A model generated the notes under the pieces. The model saw only the letters and a program-made list of their open reading frames with translations, was not told the origin of the DNA and did no database searches. Both the position numbers and the translations under genes were made by a program. From Betaproteobacteria bacterium (GTDB lineage: Bacteria > Pseudomonadota > Gammaproteobacteria > Burkholderiales > JAHFQX01), in contig JAHFQX010000001.1 in NCBI GenBank assembly GCA_023259135.1, positions 1 through 64,000 of the forward strand: DNA of 64,000 nucleotides, written 5' to 3'. Positions 7,628 through 18,228 of this stretch are shown one piece after another (positions within the stretch are counted from its first letter, which is position 1; each line of letters opens with the position of its first letter).

Positions 7628-8770
7628 ATGAGTTTTGCCCAATTGACCGAAGCCCACGAACTGTTCCGCGTCCAAATCCGCCGTTTCGTCGAGGAGAAGA
7701 TCCGCCCCCACGGGGAAGCCTGGGAAGAGGCGGGCCAGGTGCCCCGCGAATTGCTGCGCGAGATGGGGGCTCTGGGCTTCCTGGGGCTGCGCTATGCGGA
7801 GGAATACGGCGGCGCCGGCGCCGATCCGTTGATGTCGGTGATGCTGGCCGAGGAACTGGGGCGCTCCAGCTTCGGCGGCGTCACCGCCACGGTGCTGGTG
7901 CACACCGACATGGCTTCCCCCCATCTGGTGAACGCCGGCAACAAGGCGCAGCGCGACAAATATCTCAAGAAGGTGATTGCCGGCGAACTGGTCACGGTGA
8001 TCGGTGTCACCGAGCCCGACGCCGGTTCCGACGTGGCGGGGATGCGCGCCACGGCCCGCAAGGTGGACGGCGGCTACGTGCTGAACGGCGCCAAGATGTT
8101 CATCACCAACGGCGTCTACGGCGATCTCTATTTCATCGGCGCCAAGACCGATCCCGCCGCCAAGGGCTCCCGGGGCATTTCCATTTTCATCGTGGAAAAA
8201 GGCATGCCCGGCTTCAAGGTGGGCCGGAAGCTCCGAAAAATGGGCTGGCTGTGCTCGGACACCGCCGAGCTCATTTTCGAGGATTGCTTCGTGCCGGCGG
8301 AAAACCTGCTGGGCGAAGAGAACAAGGGCTTCTACGCCATCATGAAGAATTTCCAGAACGAGCGGCTGGTGCTGTCGGCCATGGCGGTGGGAGAATCCTT
8401 GAAGGCCTTGGAGCTCACCCTGGATTACGTCAAGGACCGCAAGGCCTTCGGCGGCGTGCTGTTCGATAAGCAGGCTATCCGCCAGCGGCTGTCCATGCGC
8501 TGGGCCCAAGTGGAAGCGGCCCGCCAGTTCGTCTATCACGTGGGCTGGAAGTACGGCCAGGGGATGGATTGCGTGAAGGAAGTCTCCATGCTGAAGGCGC
8601 TGTGCGGCGAGCTGGTGAACGACGTGATGTATGACTGCCAGCAATTCCACGGCGGCTTTGGCTACATCCGCGAATCCGCCATCGAGCGCATGGCGCGGGA
8701 TGCCCGCATCCTCCCTATCGGCGGCGGCGCGTCGGAGGTGATGCTGGAAGAAGTGGCCAAGCGCCTGTGA
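7628..8770 (+). CDS. Acyl-CoA dehydrogenase, isovaleryl-CoA-dehydrogenase-like active site
   Basis: 380 residues, FAD enzyme oxidising an acyl-CoA to the 2-enoyl-CoA. Conserved segments: [46 protein letters not shown] and a final [15 protein letters not shown]. The loop that carries the catalytic Glu in medium- and short-chain enzymes (YEGT) reads IGGGAS here. A Glu is instead present in the helix [13 protein letters not shown], the position used by isovaleryl- and long-chain acyl-CoA dehydrogenases, suggesting branched or long substrates. ATG 7628 follows GGAGAG; the longer ORF start at 7550 lies in the hairpin. It probably forms a unit with the LiuC-like hydratase. Confidence 0.88.
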   Translation: MSFAQLTEAHELFRVQIRRFVEEKIRPHGEAWEEAGQVPRELLREMGALGFLGLRYAEEYGGAGADPLMSVMLAEELGRSSFGGVTATVLVHTDMASPHLVNAGNKAQRDKYLKKVIAGELVTVIGVTEPDAGSDVAGMRATARKVDGGYVLNGAKMFITNGVYGDLYFIGAKTDPAAKGSRGISIFIVEKGMPGFKVGRKLRKMGWLCSDTAELIFEDCFVPAENLLGEENKGFYAIMKNFQNERLVLSAMAVGESLKALELTLDYVKDRKAFGGVLFDKQAIRQRLSMRWAQVEAARQFVYHVGWKYGQGMDCVKEVSMLKALCGELVNDVMYDCQQFHGGFGYIRESAIERMARDARILPIGGGASEVMLEEVAKRL

Positions 8771-8797
8771 CGGCGCCGGCCGCTCAAGGTTGAGGGC

Positions 8798-10261
8798 ATG
8801 ACGAAGCGGCGGCGCGGCGGCTCTTCGATTCCGCCCAGGGCCGGTTTTGCCGCGGCTTGCTGCGCCGTGTTGCTGGGCGCGGCTTGCGCCGCCTTCGGGG
8901 CCGACCCCTCCCGCTTGCCGGCCCCCTTGAGCAATTGGCTGGCCCAGGCCGGCATCCCCGAAACCGGCATCGGCCTGGTGGTCCAGGAAGTCGGCGCAAC
9001 CCAGCCCGTTTTGACTCTGGAGCCCGACCGCCCCATGCGGACCGCCTCGGTGATGAAGCTCGTCACCACGCTGGCCGCCCTGGAAACCCTGGGGCCGGCC
9101 GCCACCTGGCGCACCGAGGTCTACGCCGCCGGGCCGCTCAGCGGAGATGTCCTGGAAGGCGACCTGCTGATCAAGGGCTCCGGCGATCCCCAGCTCACCC
9201 AGGAGCGCCTCTGGATGCTGCTGCGAGAGCTGCGCCAGCGGGGCATCCGGGAAATCCGCGGCGACTTGGTGCTGGACGGCGCTGTCCTGGCCCCCGCCGC
9301 GGACGATCCCGGGCGCTTCGACGGACGCGGCGAGCGGCCCTACAACGCGCTCCCGGACGGCCTGCTGATGAACTACCAGGCAGTGGCGCTGAGATTCGTT
9401 CCGGGAATGAACGGCGCGGTGGGCGTACTGCTGGAGCCGGCGTTGTCCCAACTGCAACTGATCAATCGGCTGACCCTGGACGACGGGCCCTGCGGCGATT
9501 GGCAAAGCCGGCTGGGCTTGAAGGTGCTGGACCGGGGCGAACGGGCCGTGATTCTGATGAGCGGGGCTTTTTCTTCCCAGTGCGGGGAAAAGACCGATCA
9601 ATTGCGGGTGCTGAATTCGCCGGCCTATGACTACGGCCTGTTCCGCCTGTTGTGGGAAGAATTGGGCGGCGTCTTGACCGGCGGAGTGCGGACGGCGGGC
9701 GCGGCCCCGGCCGTCCGGCTGCTGGCCGCCGCCGAGTCTCCGCCGCTGGCGGAACTGGTGCGGGCCATCAACAAGAACAGCAACAACGTGATGGCCCGGC
9801 AGATTTTTCTGGGCCTCGGAGCCCGCGTTCTGGGCGCCCCCGGCACTCCGGAAAAAGGCGCGGCGGCGGTGCGCCAATGGCTGGCGGGCAAGGGGCTGGA
9901 TTTTCCCGAGCTGGTGATGGAGAACGGCGCGGGCTTGTCCCGCAGCGAAAGCATCAGCCCGCGCCATCTGGCGGATTTGCTGCTGGCCGCCCATGCCGGG
10001 CCGCTGATGCCGGAATTCATCGCCTCCTTGCCCCTGGCGGCGGTGGACGGCACCATGAAGCGCCGCTTGAACGGCAGCCCCGCCTCCGGCCGGGCTTACA
10101 TCAAGACCGGCTATCTCGCCGGAGTGCGGGCCATGGCCGGCTATGTGCTGGATCGGCGGGGGCGCTGGATCGCCGTGGTGTGTTTCATCAACCATCCCCA
10201 GGCGGTAGCGGGACGGGCTTTCCTGGATGGGCTATTGGAATGGGCCTACGGTCTTCAATAG
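8798..10261 (+). CDS. dacB: D-alanyl-D-alanine carboxypeptidase/endopeptidase (PBP4 family)
   Basis: 487 residues, class C low-molecular-mass penicillin-binding protein. It trims or cleaves peptidoglycan cross-links in the periplasm. An N-terminal signal sequence (GFAAACCAVLLGAACAAFGA) follows a basic start. The three active-site motifs are present: SxxK as SVMK at residues 84-87, SxN as SNN in NKNSNNVMARQ, and KTG in IKTGYLAG. The region between motifs 1 and 2 carries the extra domains typical of PBP4. The 3' end overlaps the 3' end of the oppositely oriented mgtA by seven bases. GAGGG precedes the ATG. Confidence 0.9.
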   Translation: MTKRRRGGSSIPPRAGFAAACCAVLLGAACAAFGADPSRLPAPLSNWLAQAGIPETGIGLVVQEVGATQPVLTLEPDRPMRTASVMKLVTTLAALETLGPAATWRTEVYAAGPLSGDVLEGDLLIKGSGDPQLTQERLWMLLRELRQRGIREIRGDLVLDGAVLAPAADDPGRFDGRGERPYNALPDGLLMNYQAVALRFVPGMNGAVGVLLEPALSQLQLINRLTLDDGPCGDWQSRLGLKVLDRGERAVILMSGAFSSQCGEKTDQLRVLNSPAYDYGLFRLLWEELGGVLTGGVRTAGAAPAVRLLAAAESPPLAELVRAINKNSNNVMARQIFLGLGARVLGAPGTPEKGAAAVRQWLAGKGLDFPELVMENGAGLSRSESISPRHLADLLLAAHAGPLMPEFIASLPLAAVDGTMKRRLNGSPASGRAYIKTGYLAGVRAMAGYVLDRRGRWIAVVCFINHPQAVAGRAFLDGLLEWAYGLQ

Positions 10262-12831
10262 GTCGGGTTTCTTGCCTGACGGGAGGCAGAGAAATGTTGC
10301 CGGTAAAACCAGCGCTTCACTCCCTCCAAAGCCGCCAGATAGATCACCACCATGCCCCCCAGGGCTGCCAGCAGGCCCAGGGGCGGGGACGTGAAGCCGA
10401 AATAGTGGGCTAGCGGGGTGAAGGGCAGCGCCACGGTGCCGGCCACCACCAGCAGGGAAGTCGCGGCGAGGCGGGGGTGGGGCCGGCTGACGAAGGGATT
10501 GAGGCGGGTCCGGATGATGAAAATGGCCAGCACTTGGGTGGCCAGAGACTCCATGAACCAGCCGGTCTGGAACAGGGATTGGCCGGCGTGGAATACGCCC
10601 AGCAGCACATAGAAAGTCAGAAAATCGAATAGCGAGCTGACCGGGCCCACCACCAGCATGAAGTTCCGGATGAACGTCATGTCCCACTGGCGCGGCTCGC
10701 GCAGATATTCCTCGTCCACCGCGTCCAGCGGGATGGGCACCTCCGAGGTATCGTAGAGGAAGTTGTTAAGCAGGATCTGGGTCGGCAGCATGGGCAGGAA
10801 GGGCAGGAACAGCGAGGCCCCCGCCATGCTGAACATGTTTCCGAAATTGGAGCTGGTGGTCATCATGATGTATTTCATGATGTTGCCGAAGGTGCGGCGT
10901 CCTTCCAGCACGCCGTCGTGCAGCACGCCCAAGTCCTGCTTGAGCAGAATCATGTCCGCCGCTTCCTTGGCGACATCCACCGCGCTGTCCACCGAGATGC
11001 CCACGTCGGCGGCATGGATGGCCGGAGCATCGTTGATGCCGTCGCCGAGAAAACCCACCGCGTGGCCGCGCTGTTTGAGGGCGAGGATGATGCGAGATTT
11101 CTGGGCGGGGGACACGCGGCAGAACAGGTTGGCTTTTTCCGCTTGGGCCTGCAAGGCGGAGTCGTCCAGTCGGGCAATATCGGCTCCGGTGAGGACGCCC
11201 TGGATCGGCAGGCCCAAGGTGGCGCACACATGCCGCGTGACGAATTCGCTGTCGCCGGTCACCACCTTGACGGTGACATGGCTCCGCCGCAACTCGGCAA
11301 GGGCCTGGGCGGCACTGGCCTTCGGCGGGTCGAGGAACGCCGCGAAGCCGGCCAGCACCAGCTCCGTTTCGTCGTCTACCACGGCGTGGGGATGTTCCTG
11401 GCCCACTTCCCGCCAAGCGATACCCAGCACCCGAAAGCCTTCCGTCCCCAGGGCATCGAAGCGCGCGGTGATGGTCTGCCGCATCCCCTCATCCAGCGGG
11501 CGGGGTTCCTGGGCCCCGTCCGCCTCGTAATGGGTGGAAAGCCGCAGGATGTCCTCGGGAGCGCCCTTCACCAGCAGCAGCCTTTGCTTGCCATCGTCCA
11601 CCAGCACGGAGACCCGTCGCCGCTCGAAACCGAAGGGCACTTCGTCGATCTTTTGCCAGCCGGCCACGTCGATTTCCCGGTGGGCCAGGATGGCTTCGTC
11701 CAAAGGGCTCTTCAGCCCGGTCTCAAAAAAACTGTTGAAGTAGGCCAACCGCAACACCCGCTCACTGGGCCGTCCCAGCGCATCCACGTGCCGCTCGAGA
11801 CGGATCTTGGCTTCCGTCAGGGTACCGGTCTTGTCGGTGCATAGTATGTCCATGCTGCCCAGGTCGTGAACCGCGGCCAGGCGCTTCACCAGCACATCCC
11901 GGCCGGCCATGCGCAGCGCTCCCCGCGACAGGGTCACCGACAGGATCATGGGCAACAGTTCCGGGGTCAGTCCCACCGCCAGGGCCACGGCGAACAGGAA
12001 GGTTTCGAGCCAGGGACGGTGGAAGAAGGTGTTGACCAGCAAGACGAACAGGGTCAGCAGCAAAGTCAGGCGCAGGATGAACAAGCCGAACTGCCGAGTG
12101 CCCTGCTCGAACGCGGTGGCCGCCGACGGCTTGGCAAGGCTTCCGGCGATGGCCCCCAACTGCGCCCGCGGACCGGTGTTGCAGACCAGCGTCCGGGCCG
12201 AACCGCTGATGATCGAAGTGCCCATGAACACGGCGTTTTCGGCACTTTCCGGGCCAACGGAAGCGGCCGCCGAGTCCGCGGGCCGCTTCTCTGCGGGATA
12301 GGGTTCCCCCGTCAACAGAGCTTGGTTGACGAAGCAATCCTGCGCCTCCAGCACGCGGCCATCGGCGGGAACCAGATCGCCGGCGGAAAGCAGCACCACA
12401 TCGCCGGGCACCAGTTCCGCGGCAGGCAGATCCTGGGCCACGCCATCCCGCAGCACCCGGGCCCGTAGCGCCACCGATTGGCGCAGCCGCTCCGCGGCTT
12501 GGCCGGCCCGGTGTTCCTGGACGAAATCCAGGGTCACGCTGCCCAGCACGATGAGGGAGATGATGATGAAGCTGGCTTGCTCGCCGGTGAAGGCGGACAC
12601 CGCGCTGGCGGCCAGCAGCAAGAGCACCAGCGGATTGCGGAAGCGGGACAGGAATTCCAGGATCAGCCCGCGCTGCCGGAAGCCGGCCACCACGTTGGCC
12701 CCATAGCGGGTGAGCCGGCGAGCCGCTTCGGCGCTGTCCAGGCCCTGCGGGCCGGCGCCGAGATTTTGCCGAAGGTCTTTAAGGGGGATTTGCCAAAACG
12801 GCGGATTCGGCTGAGACCCTTCGGCAGACAT
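10255..12831 (-). CDS. mgtA: Magnesium-transporting P-type ATPase (MgtA/MgtB)
   Basis: 858 residues, P3B-type ATPase importing Mg2+ across the inner membrane. Seen in order: N-terminal cytosolic segment, membrane helices, actuator loop with LLTGEPYPAEK, phosphorylation motif DKTGTLTEAKI, nucleotide-binding domain, hinge GDGINDAPAIHAADVGIS, and six C-terminal helices ending near KRWFYRQHF. LLNNFLYDTSEVPIPLD in the last membrane block is characteristic of MgtA/B. I start at ATG 12831 (MSAEGSQ) with AAGGA upstream; the track start at 12837 is a TTG two codons earlier. It follows ubiD on the same strand after 30 bases, so may share its transcript. No Mg-sensing leader is recognisable in that gap. 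Confidence 0.93.
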   Translation of the reverse strand: MSAEGSQPNPPFWQIPLKDLRQNLGAGPQGLDSAEAARRLTRYGANVVAGFRQRGLILEFLSRFRNPLVLLLLAASAVSAFTGEQASFIIISLIVLGSVTLDFVQEHRAGQAAERLRQSVALRARVLRDGVAQDLPAAELVPGDVVLLSAGDLVPADGRVLEAQDCFVNQALLTGEPYPAEKRPADSAAASVGPESAENAVFMGTSIISGSARTLVCNTGPRAQLGAIAGSLAKPSAATAFEQGTRQFGLFILRLTLLLTLFVLLVNTFFHRPWLETFLFAVALAVGLTPELLPMILSVTLSRGALRMAGRDVLVKRLAAVHDLGSMDILCTDKTGTLTEAKIRLERHVDALGRPSERVLRLAYFNSFFETGLKSPLDEAILAHREIDVAGWQKIDEVPFGFERRRVSVLVDDGKQRLLLVKGAPEDILRLSTHYEADGAQEPRPLDEGMRQTITARFDALGTEGFRVLGIAWREVGQEHPHAVVDDETELVLAGFAAFLDPPKASAAQALAELRRSHVTVKVVTGDSEFVTRHVCATLGLPIQGVLTGADIARLDDSALQAQAEKANLFCRVSPAQKSRIILALKQRGHAVGFLGDGINDAPAIHAADVGISVDSAVDVAKEAADMILLKQDLGVLHDGVLEGRRTFGNIMKYIMMTTSSNFGNMFSMAGASLFLPFLPMLPTQILLNNFLYDTSEVPIPLDAVDEEYLREPRQWDMTFIRNFMLVVGPVSSLFDFLTFYVLLGVFHAGQSLFQTGWFMESLATQVLAIFIIRTRLNPFVSRPHPRLAATSLLVVAGTVALPFTPLAHYFGFTSPPLGLLAALGGMVVIYLAALEGVKRWFYRQHFSASRQARNPTY

Positions 12832-12861
12832 CGGCAATGTCCTTTGTTTAGCGCTACGGTT

Positions 12862-14325
12862 TCACAAGCCCAACTCCGGCCACAGCTCGTCCACCCGCTT
12901 TTTGACCTGGGGGTCCATGGCGATGGGCTTGCCCCAGGCCCGGCTGGTTTCTCCCGGCCATTTGTGGGTGGCGTCGATGCCCATCTTGCCGCCCAGGCCC
13001 GACACCGGGCTGGCGAAATCCAAGTAGTCGATGGGAGTGTGATCCACCAGCAGCGTGTCCCGCACCGGGTCCACCCGGGTGCTCACCGCCCACACCACTT
13101 CTTTCCAATTGCGGATGTCCACGTCGTCATCCACCACGATGATGAATTTGGTGTAGAGGAATTGCCGCAGGAAGCCCCACACGCCGAACATGGCCCGCTT
13201 GGCGTGGCCCGGATATTGTTTTTTCAGGCGCACCAGCGCCACCCGGTAGGAGCAGCCTTCCGGCGGCAGATAGAAATCGGTGATCTCGGGAAACTGCCGT
13301 TGCAGCAGCGGCACGAACACTTCGTTGAGCGCCTCCCCCAGCACCGCCGGCTCGTCGGGAGGCTTGCCGGTGTAGGTGCTGTGGTAGATGGGATCGGAGC
13401 GCCGGGTCAGATGGGTCACGGTGAAGACCGGGAAGCGCTCCTGCTCGTTGTAATAGCCGGTGTGGTCGCCGAAGGGGCCTTCCAGCGCGGTGTCGTCGGG
13501 GTGGATCACGCCTTCGAGGACGATCTCCGCTGCTGCCGGAACCCGTAAATCGCTGCTCACGCATTTCACGACCTCGGTGCGGCTGCCCCGCAACAACCCG
13601 GCGAACGAATATTCCCCCAGGGTATCGGGCACCGGCGTCACCGCCGCCAGGATGGTGGCGGGATCGGCACCCAGCGCCACCGCCACGGGGAACGGCTGGC
13701 CGGGATGGGCCTGGGCATGCTCGCGGAAATCCAAGGCCCCGCCCCGCTGGGGCAGCCAGCGCATGATCACCCGGTTGGGGCCGACCACCTGCTGGCGGTA
13801 GATGCCCAGATTCTGCCGGGCCTTGTGGGGGCCGCGAGTCACCACCAGTCCCCAGGTGATGAGGGGGGCGGCGTCCTCCGGCCAGCAGGTCTGGATGGGC
13901 AAGGCGCCCAAGTCCACCGCGCCGCCTTCCAAGACGACTTCCTGGCAAGGGGCGCGGGATAGTTCTTTGGGCGCCATGTGCAAGGCTTGCTTGAGCAGCG
14001 GCAGTTTGCCCAGGGCGTCCTTCCATCCCGTCGGCGGCTCGGGTTCTCGCAGCGCCGCCAACAGCCGCCCCACTTCCCGCAGCGCCGCCACTGACTCCTG
14101 GCCCATGCCCAACGCCACCCGCTGCGGCGTGCCGAACAGATTGCCCAGCACCGGGATGGTGTGCCCCTTGGGATTGCGGAACAGCAGCGCCGGCCCCCGG
14201 GCCTTCAGCACCCGGTCGCAGATTTCGGTCATCTCCAGCCTGGGGTCCACCGGGGCGTCGATGGATTTGAGTTCACCGCGCTCTTCCAAGAGTTTCAGGA
14301 AATCCCGCAAATCGCGATAAGCCAT
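12862..14325 (-). CDS. ubiD: 4-hydroxy-3-polyprenylbenzoate decarboxylase
   Basis: 487 residues, the standard length of UbiD, a prenylated-FMN-dependent decarboxylase acting after the UbiA prenylation step of ubiquinone biosynthesis. Landmarks: [56 protein letters not shown]-type region [47 protein letters not shown] and the C-terminal [17 protein letters not shown] 14325 has AAGGAATT upstream; the track ORF to 15132 runs antisense-frame into ubiA. The gene lies 17 bases downstream of ubiA in a ubiC-ubiA-ubiD string. The flavin prenyltransferase UbiX needed for its cofactor is not in this window. Confidence 0.94.
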   Translation of the reverse strand: MAYRDLRDFLKLLEERGELKSIDAPVDPRLEMTEICDRVLKARGPALLFRNPKGHTIPVLGNLFGTPQRVALGMGQESVAALREVGRLLAALREPEPPTGWKDALGKLPLLKQALHMAPKELSRAPCQEVVLEGGAVDLGALPIQTCWPEDAAPLITWGLVVTRGPHKARQNLGIYRQQVVGPNRVIMRWLPQRGGALDFREHAQAHPGQPFPVAVALGADPATILAAVTPVPDTLGEYSFAGLLRGSRTEVVKCVSSDLRVPAAAEIVLEGVIHPDDTALEGPFGDHTGYYNEQERFPVFTVTHLTRRSDPIYHSTYTGKPPDEPAVLGEALNEVFVPLLQRQFPEITDFYLPPEGCSYRVALVRLKKQYPGHAKRAMFGVWGFLRQFLYTKFIIVVDDDVDIRNWKEVVWAVSTRVDPVRDTLLVDHTPIDYLDFASPVSGLGGKMGIDATHKWPGETSRAWGKPIAMDPQVKKRVDELWPELGL

Positions 14326-14342
14326 GAGCAATTCCTTGTTGG

Positions 14343-15200
14343 TCAGGGAAGAAGGACGTAGTCCGCGGCGATACCGGCGAATACCGCCGCTCCCACCCAG
14401 TTGTTGTGGAGAAACGCCTTGAAGCAGCGGGCCGGGTCGCGCTCCTTGATCATCCGGTACTCGTAAGCCGCGAGGCCGGCGGCGGTCAACAGGCCGGCGA
14501 AGAACCCAACACCGCGTCCCCAGTGCCACCCCAGCCCGCCGACGATGGCGAGAAAGACGGCCTGGCAGAGCATCACTGCCGCCACCTCGTGGCGCCCGAA
14601 AGTGATGGCAGAAGTCTTTATGCCGATCTTCAGATCGTCCTTGCGATCCACCATGGCGTAAGCGGTGTCGTAGGCCACGGCCCAGAACACGTTGGCGGCG
14701 AGCAGCAGCCACGCCTGCCACGGCACCCCGCCGGTGACCGCGGCGAAGGCCATGGGGATGCCGAAGCCGAAGGCGATGCCCAGATAAGCCTGGGGAATGG
14801 CCAGGAAGCGCTTGGTGTAAGGGTAGCTGACGGCCAGCGCCAGGGCCGCCAGCGACAGCAGCACCGTCAAGGCATTGAGCGCCAGCACCAGCAGGAAAGC
14901 CGCCAGGCTCAAGCCCGCTGCCAGCCCCAGGGCCTCCTTGGCGCCGATGCGGCCGGCCGCCAGGGGGCGGTCCTTGGTGCGTTCCACGCGGGGATCGAAA
15001 TCCCGATCGGCGTAATCGTTGATGACGCAACCGGCGGAGCGCATCAGCACCGTCCCCAGCACGAAAATCCAGAGGATTTTCCAGTCCGGCCGGCCGCGGG
15101 CAGCGAACCACAGCGCCCACAGCGTGGGCCATAGCAGCAGCAGAATGCCGATGGGCTTATCGAGCCGCATCAGCTTCTCGTAAAGAGTGAACCGTTCCAT
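14343..15200 (-). CDS. ubiA: 4-hydroxybenzoate polyprenyltransferase
   Basis: 285 residues, integral membrane enzyme attaching the polyprenyl chain to 4-hydroxybenzoate. Both Asp-rich motifs are present: [23 protein letters not shown] (first) and [14 protein letters not shown] (second). About eight to nine membrane helices are visible, including [14 protein letters not shown] near the N-terminus. ATG 15200 ([16 protein letters not shown]) is the conserved family start; the 444-aa track ORF extends through ubiC in the wrong frame. It lies five bases after ubiC and 17 bases before ubiD. Confidence 0.95.
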   Translation of the reverse strand: MERFTLYEKLMRLDKPIGILLLLWPTLWALWFAARGRPDWKILWIFVLGTVLMRSAGCVINDYADRDFDPRVERTKDRPLAAGRIGAKEALGLAAGLSLAAFLLVLALNALTVLLSLAALALAVSYPYTKRFLAIPQAYLGIAFGFGIPMAFAAVTGGVPWQAWLLLAANVFWAVAYDTAYAMVDRKDDLKIGIKTSAITFGRHEVAAVMLCQAVFLAIVGGLGWHWGRGVGFFAGLLTAAGLAAYEYRMIKERDPARCFKAFLHNNWVGAAVFAGIAADYVLLP

Positions 15201-15205
15201 GAGCT

Positions 15206-15739
15206 TCACGGCGTCAACTCCAGCACCGCGGGCAAAAACACCTCGGTGAGCAGCAACGGGGTGCCGGCCGATACGAACAGGGAGCGCCGCGCCCATAGCC
15301 GGCTCGGCCCCGGAGCGGCGCCCCACGCCTTGCGATACAGCGGCTGGCCGGGACATAGCCCGATGATGCCGACGAGCCGTCGGGCGATTCCCGGCCGTTG
15401 GAACAGCTCTTCTCCCAAGGGCCGCTGTCCCAGGGTTTGCAAAAAGCGCCAAGGCCCACGCAAGCCGGTCGCCGGAAAAACGCTGCGGGCGAACACCACC
15501 GGCGCGGCATCGCAGCACAGGAAGACTTCCCGGGCGAGCCCGCGCCGCCGGGCGGGAAGCTTGATCCAGGCGGCTTCGTCGGGGGCGATGGGCGCCAGGC
15601 CCTGGGCCACCAGGGTCACCTTGAAATCCTGGCAACGTTGCCGCAGGCGCTGGGTGAGGGACCCCGCCAGCAGCCAATCCCGATAAAGAGCGGCCTCGGC
15701 CCGGACCTGGAGTTTACGGCGGCGCAAGTCCGAGCTCAT
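15206..15739 (-). CDS. ubiC: Chorismate--pyruvate lyase
   Basis: 177 residues, makes 4-hydroxybenzoate from chorismate, the first committed ubiquinone step. Typical segments: [22 protein letters not shown] near the N-terminus, [20 protein letters not shown] in the middle and [21 protein letters not shown], with the C-terminal [14 protein letters not shown]. The preferred start is ATG 15739 ([11 protein letters not shown]), forming an ATGA overlap with the recG stop; the track start at 15760 lies inside recG. Directly upstream of ubiA, its functional partner. Confidence 0.9.
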   Translation of the reverse strand: MSSDLRRRKLQVRAEAALYRDWLLAGSLTQRLRQRCQDFKVTLVAQGLAPIAPDEAAWIKLPARRRGLAREVFLCCDAAPVVFARSVFPATGLRGPWRFLQTLGQRPLGEELFQRPGIARRLVGIIGLCPGQPLYRKAWGAAPGPSRLWARRSLFVSAGTPLLLTEVFLPAVLELTP

Positions 15740-17796
15740 GCCTTGAGGACCTCCTGCCAATCGGCGAGCCAGCGGGCCAGATGCCGCTGGGCGGCTTCGG
15801 GATAAGCATCCAACAGAGTTTCCGCCAGGTCGCGAGCGCTTTCCAGCAGCTCGACGTCGGCGGCGATGTCGGCGAAGCGCAGCAGCGGCTGGCCGCTTTG
15901 CCGGGCGCCCAGCAACTCGCCGGGGCCCCGCAGCCGCAAATCGTGGCGGGCGATTTCGAAGCCGTCGGCATGCTCGAAAATAATTTTCAGCCGCTGCCGG
16001 GCGGTCTCTCCCAAAGGGGTTTCGTAAAGCAGCAAACAGGTGCTGGAGGCCGCTCCCCGCCCCACCCGGCCCCGCAACTGGTGTAGTTGGGACAAACCCA
16101 GCCGCTCGGCGTGCTCGATCACCATGAGGGTGGCGTTGGGCGCGTCCACCCCCACTTCGATGACCGTGGTGGCCACCAGCAGATCAATCTCCCCGGCTTG
16201 AAAGCGGGCCATCACGGCGGCTTTTTCCTCGGCGGGGAGGCGGCCGTGGATCAGGCCCACCGTCAGTTGCGGCAGGCTGGCGGTCAGCTCTGCGTGGGTT
16301 TGCAACGCCGCCTTGAGCTGCAAGGCTTCCGATTCTTCCACCAGAGGGCACACCCAATAGGCTTGATGCCCGGCCAGGCAGATCTCCTTGACCCGGTGCA
16401 CCACTTCAGGCCGCCGGGTCGCCGAGATCAGCTTGGTGGCGACGGGGGTGCGACCCGGCGGCAGGGCATCGATCACCGACACGTCCAGATCGGCGTAATA
16501 GCTCATGGCCAAGGTGCGAGGAATCGGGGTGGCGCTCATCATCAATTGGTGCGGCTGCCCCTCCGCGGCATCGGCTTTTTCCCGCAGCGCGAGGCGCTGG
16601 CGCACCCCGAAACGATGCTGCTCGTCGATGATGGCCAGCCCCAGTTTCGCGAACCGCACCCGCTCCTGGAACAGCGCATGGGTTCCCACCGCCAGGGGCA
16701 GGGTTCCGTCGCCGATTTGTTGCAGGGTCTCGCGCTGGGCCTGGGCCTTGCCGCCGCCGGACAGCCAGGCCACCGGAATTCCCAACGGAGCGAGCCATGC
16801 GGAAAATTTGCGGAAGTGCTGTTCCGCCAAGATATCCGTCGGCGCCATCACCGCCACCTGGAAGCCGTTGCCGATGGCCTGCAAGGCCGCCGCCGCGGAC
16901 ACCACGGTTTTGCCGCTGCCCACGTCGCCTTGCAGCAAGCGGTGCATCGGCGCCGGCTGGGCCAGATCACGGCTGATGGTTTCCATGGCCCGGCGCTGGG
17001 GGGGGGTCAGGGAAAACGGCAGGCCTTCCACGAAAGCGCCCAGCAAGGCGGCGGGCGGCGGCAGGGCCGGAGCCCGTTCCTTGCTTTTATTGCGACGCGC
17101 CCGCCGCAGCGAAAGCTGCTGGGCCAACAGCTCGTCGAACTTAATGCGCCGCCAGGCCGGATGATTGCGGGCTTCCAGCGCCGCCAGCGGAGCGTCGGCG
17201 GGCGGCGCGTGAAGATAACGAATGCTTTCCTCGAAGCCTGGCAGCCCGAGGGCTCGCAACACCGCCTCGGGCAGGGTCTCGGTCAAATCGGCGTCCCGCA
17301 GGGCGTCCCGAATCCGTTTTCGCAGAGCGTTTTGGGATACCCCGGCGGTGGCGGGATAAACCGGGGTCAGGGTGGTGGGCAGGGGCAACGGCCCTTTCAC
17401 CAGCCGATAGCGGGGATGCACCATTTCCGGAAAAAACCCGTCCCGGATTTCGCCGAACAAGCGCACCCGGTTGCCGACGGCCAAGGCGGCGGTCTGGGAA
17501 GCGTAAAAATGGAAAAAGCGCACCAGCAACTGGCCGCTGGCGTCCCGCAGCCGGCACAGCAAGGCCCGGCGGGGGCGCGGCGACACTTCCGCCGCCACGA
17601 TCTCCCCTTCCACCGCCACCGGCCGGCCACGGGGCGCTTCGCGGATCGAATGGACACGGGTCTCGTCCTCGTAGCGCAGCGGCAAGTGCAGCGCGCCATC
17701 GAAAGGCCGCGCAATCCCAAGCTTGGCAAGCGGGTCCTGAGCGGCGGATTTTCCGGCGGCGCGGCGCGGGACGGCGGGGCTCCTGGCAACGCCCAT
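15736..17796 (-). CDS. recG: ATP-dependent DNA helicase RecG
   Basis: 686 residues, RecG branch-migration helicase that reverses stalled replication forks. Order: N-terminal wedge/OB domain (about 1-250), helicase core with Walker A LLQGDVGSGKTVVS, Walker B-like IIDEQHRFGVRQR, the SATPIPRTLAM motif, VIEVGVDAPNATLMVIEHAERLGLSQLHQLRGRVGRG and the C-terminal LRLRGPGELLGARQSG block. Complete and ordinary. It lies eight bases after ridA and overlaps ubiC by four bases, so recG and the ubi genes are probably co-transcribed. Confidence 0.96.
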   Translation of the reverse strand: MGVARSPAVPRRAAGKSAAQDPLAKLGIARPFDGALHLPLRYEDETRVHSIREAPRGRPVAVEGEIVAAEVSPRPRRALLCRLRDASGQLLVRFFHFYASQTAALAVGNRVRLFGEIRDGFFPEMVHPRYRLVKGPLPLPTTLTPVYPATAGVSQNALRKRIRDALRDADLTETLPEAVLRALGLPGFEESIRYLHAPPADAPLAALEARNHPAWRRIKFDELLAQQLSLRRARRNKSKERAPALPPPAALLGAFVEGLPFSLTPPQRRAMETISRDLAQPAPMHRLLQGDVGSGKTVVSAAAALQAIGNGFQVAVMAPTDILAEQHFRKFSAWLAPLGIPVAWLSGGGKAQAQRETLQQIGDGTLPLAVGTHALFQERVRFAKLGLAIIDEQHRFGVRQRLALREKADAAEGQPHQLMMSATPIPRTLAMSYYADLDVSVIDALPPGRTPVATKLISATRRPEVVHRVKEICLAGHQAYWVCPLVEESEALQLKAALQTHAELTASLPQLTVGLIHGRLPAEEKAAVMARFQAGEIDLLVATTVIEVGVDAPNATLMVIEHAERLGLSQLHQLRGRVGRGAASSTCLLLYETPLGETARQRLKIIFEHADGFEIARHDLRLRGPGELLGARQSGQPLLRFADIAADVELLESARDLAETLLDAYPEAAQRHLARWLADWQEVLKA

Positions 17797-17804
17797 GGAG
17801 CAGG

Positions 17805-18188
17805 TTACCGAGGAATGACCAGAATGCCGTCCACTTCCACCAGGGCCCCGCGGGGCAAAGCGGCGACCCCCACCGCGGCCCGCGTCGGGTAGGGCGGATG
17901 AAACAGTTCCATCATGATTTCGTTGAGCCGGGAGAAGTGCCCAAGATCAGTCAGAAACACCGTCAGCTTCACCAGATCGTCCAAGGTGCAGCCCACGGCA
18001 ACGGCCATGGCCGCCAGGTTGGCGAACACCTGCCGAACCTGGGCCTCGAAACCGTCCACCAGGGTCATGGACACCGGATCGAGACCGATCTGTCCGGAAA
18101 GGTAAACCGTGTTGTCCACCCGCACGGCTTGAGAATAGGCGCCGATGGCGGCGGGGGCATGGGAAGTGTGAAGGATCTGTTTAGCCAT
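17805..18188 (-). CDS. RidA family protein (reactive imine deaminase)
   Basis: 127 residues. RidA/YjgF/YER057c proteins hydrolyse reactive enamine/imine intermediates such as 2-aminoacrylate. Visible: SHAPAAIGAYSQAVRVDNTVYLSGQIGLDP, a central NLAAMAVAVGCTLDDLVKLTVFLTDL and the C-terminal PTRAAVGVAALPRGALVEVDGI. The conserved Arg in PTRAAV and the Glu in VEVD are at the places expected for the active site. First gene of a minus-strand run continuing into recG. Subfamily (RidA itself versus Rid1-7) is not determined. Confidence 0.9.
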   Translation of the reverse strand: MAKQILHTSHAPAAIGAYSQAVRVDNTVYLSGQIGLDPVSMTLVDGFEAQVRQVFANLAAMAVAVGCTLDDLVKLTVFLTDLGHFSRLNEIMMELFHPPYPTRAAVGVAALPRGALVEVDGILVIPR

Positions 18189-18228
18189 GGGTTCCGGGAG
18201 TCCGTGGGGGCCTGCAACCGCAGGAGTC

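Noticed and set aside
7571-10195. 874-aa minus-strand ORF
   Set aside because: It is antisense to the acyl-CoA dehydrogenase and dacB, both with complete motifs. Its composition is His/Gln/Gly/Ala-rich, typical of a GC-rich shadow frame.
12832-12861. Mg2+-sensing leader for mgtA
   Set aside because: Only 30 bases separate ubiD from mgtA, too short for a known magnesium riboswitch or leader peptide.
16087-17892. 601-aa plus-strand ORF
   Set aside because: Antisense to recG, which has all helicase motifs; the ORF has no recognisable domain.
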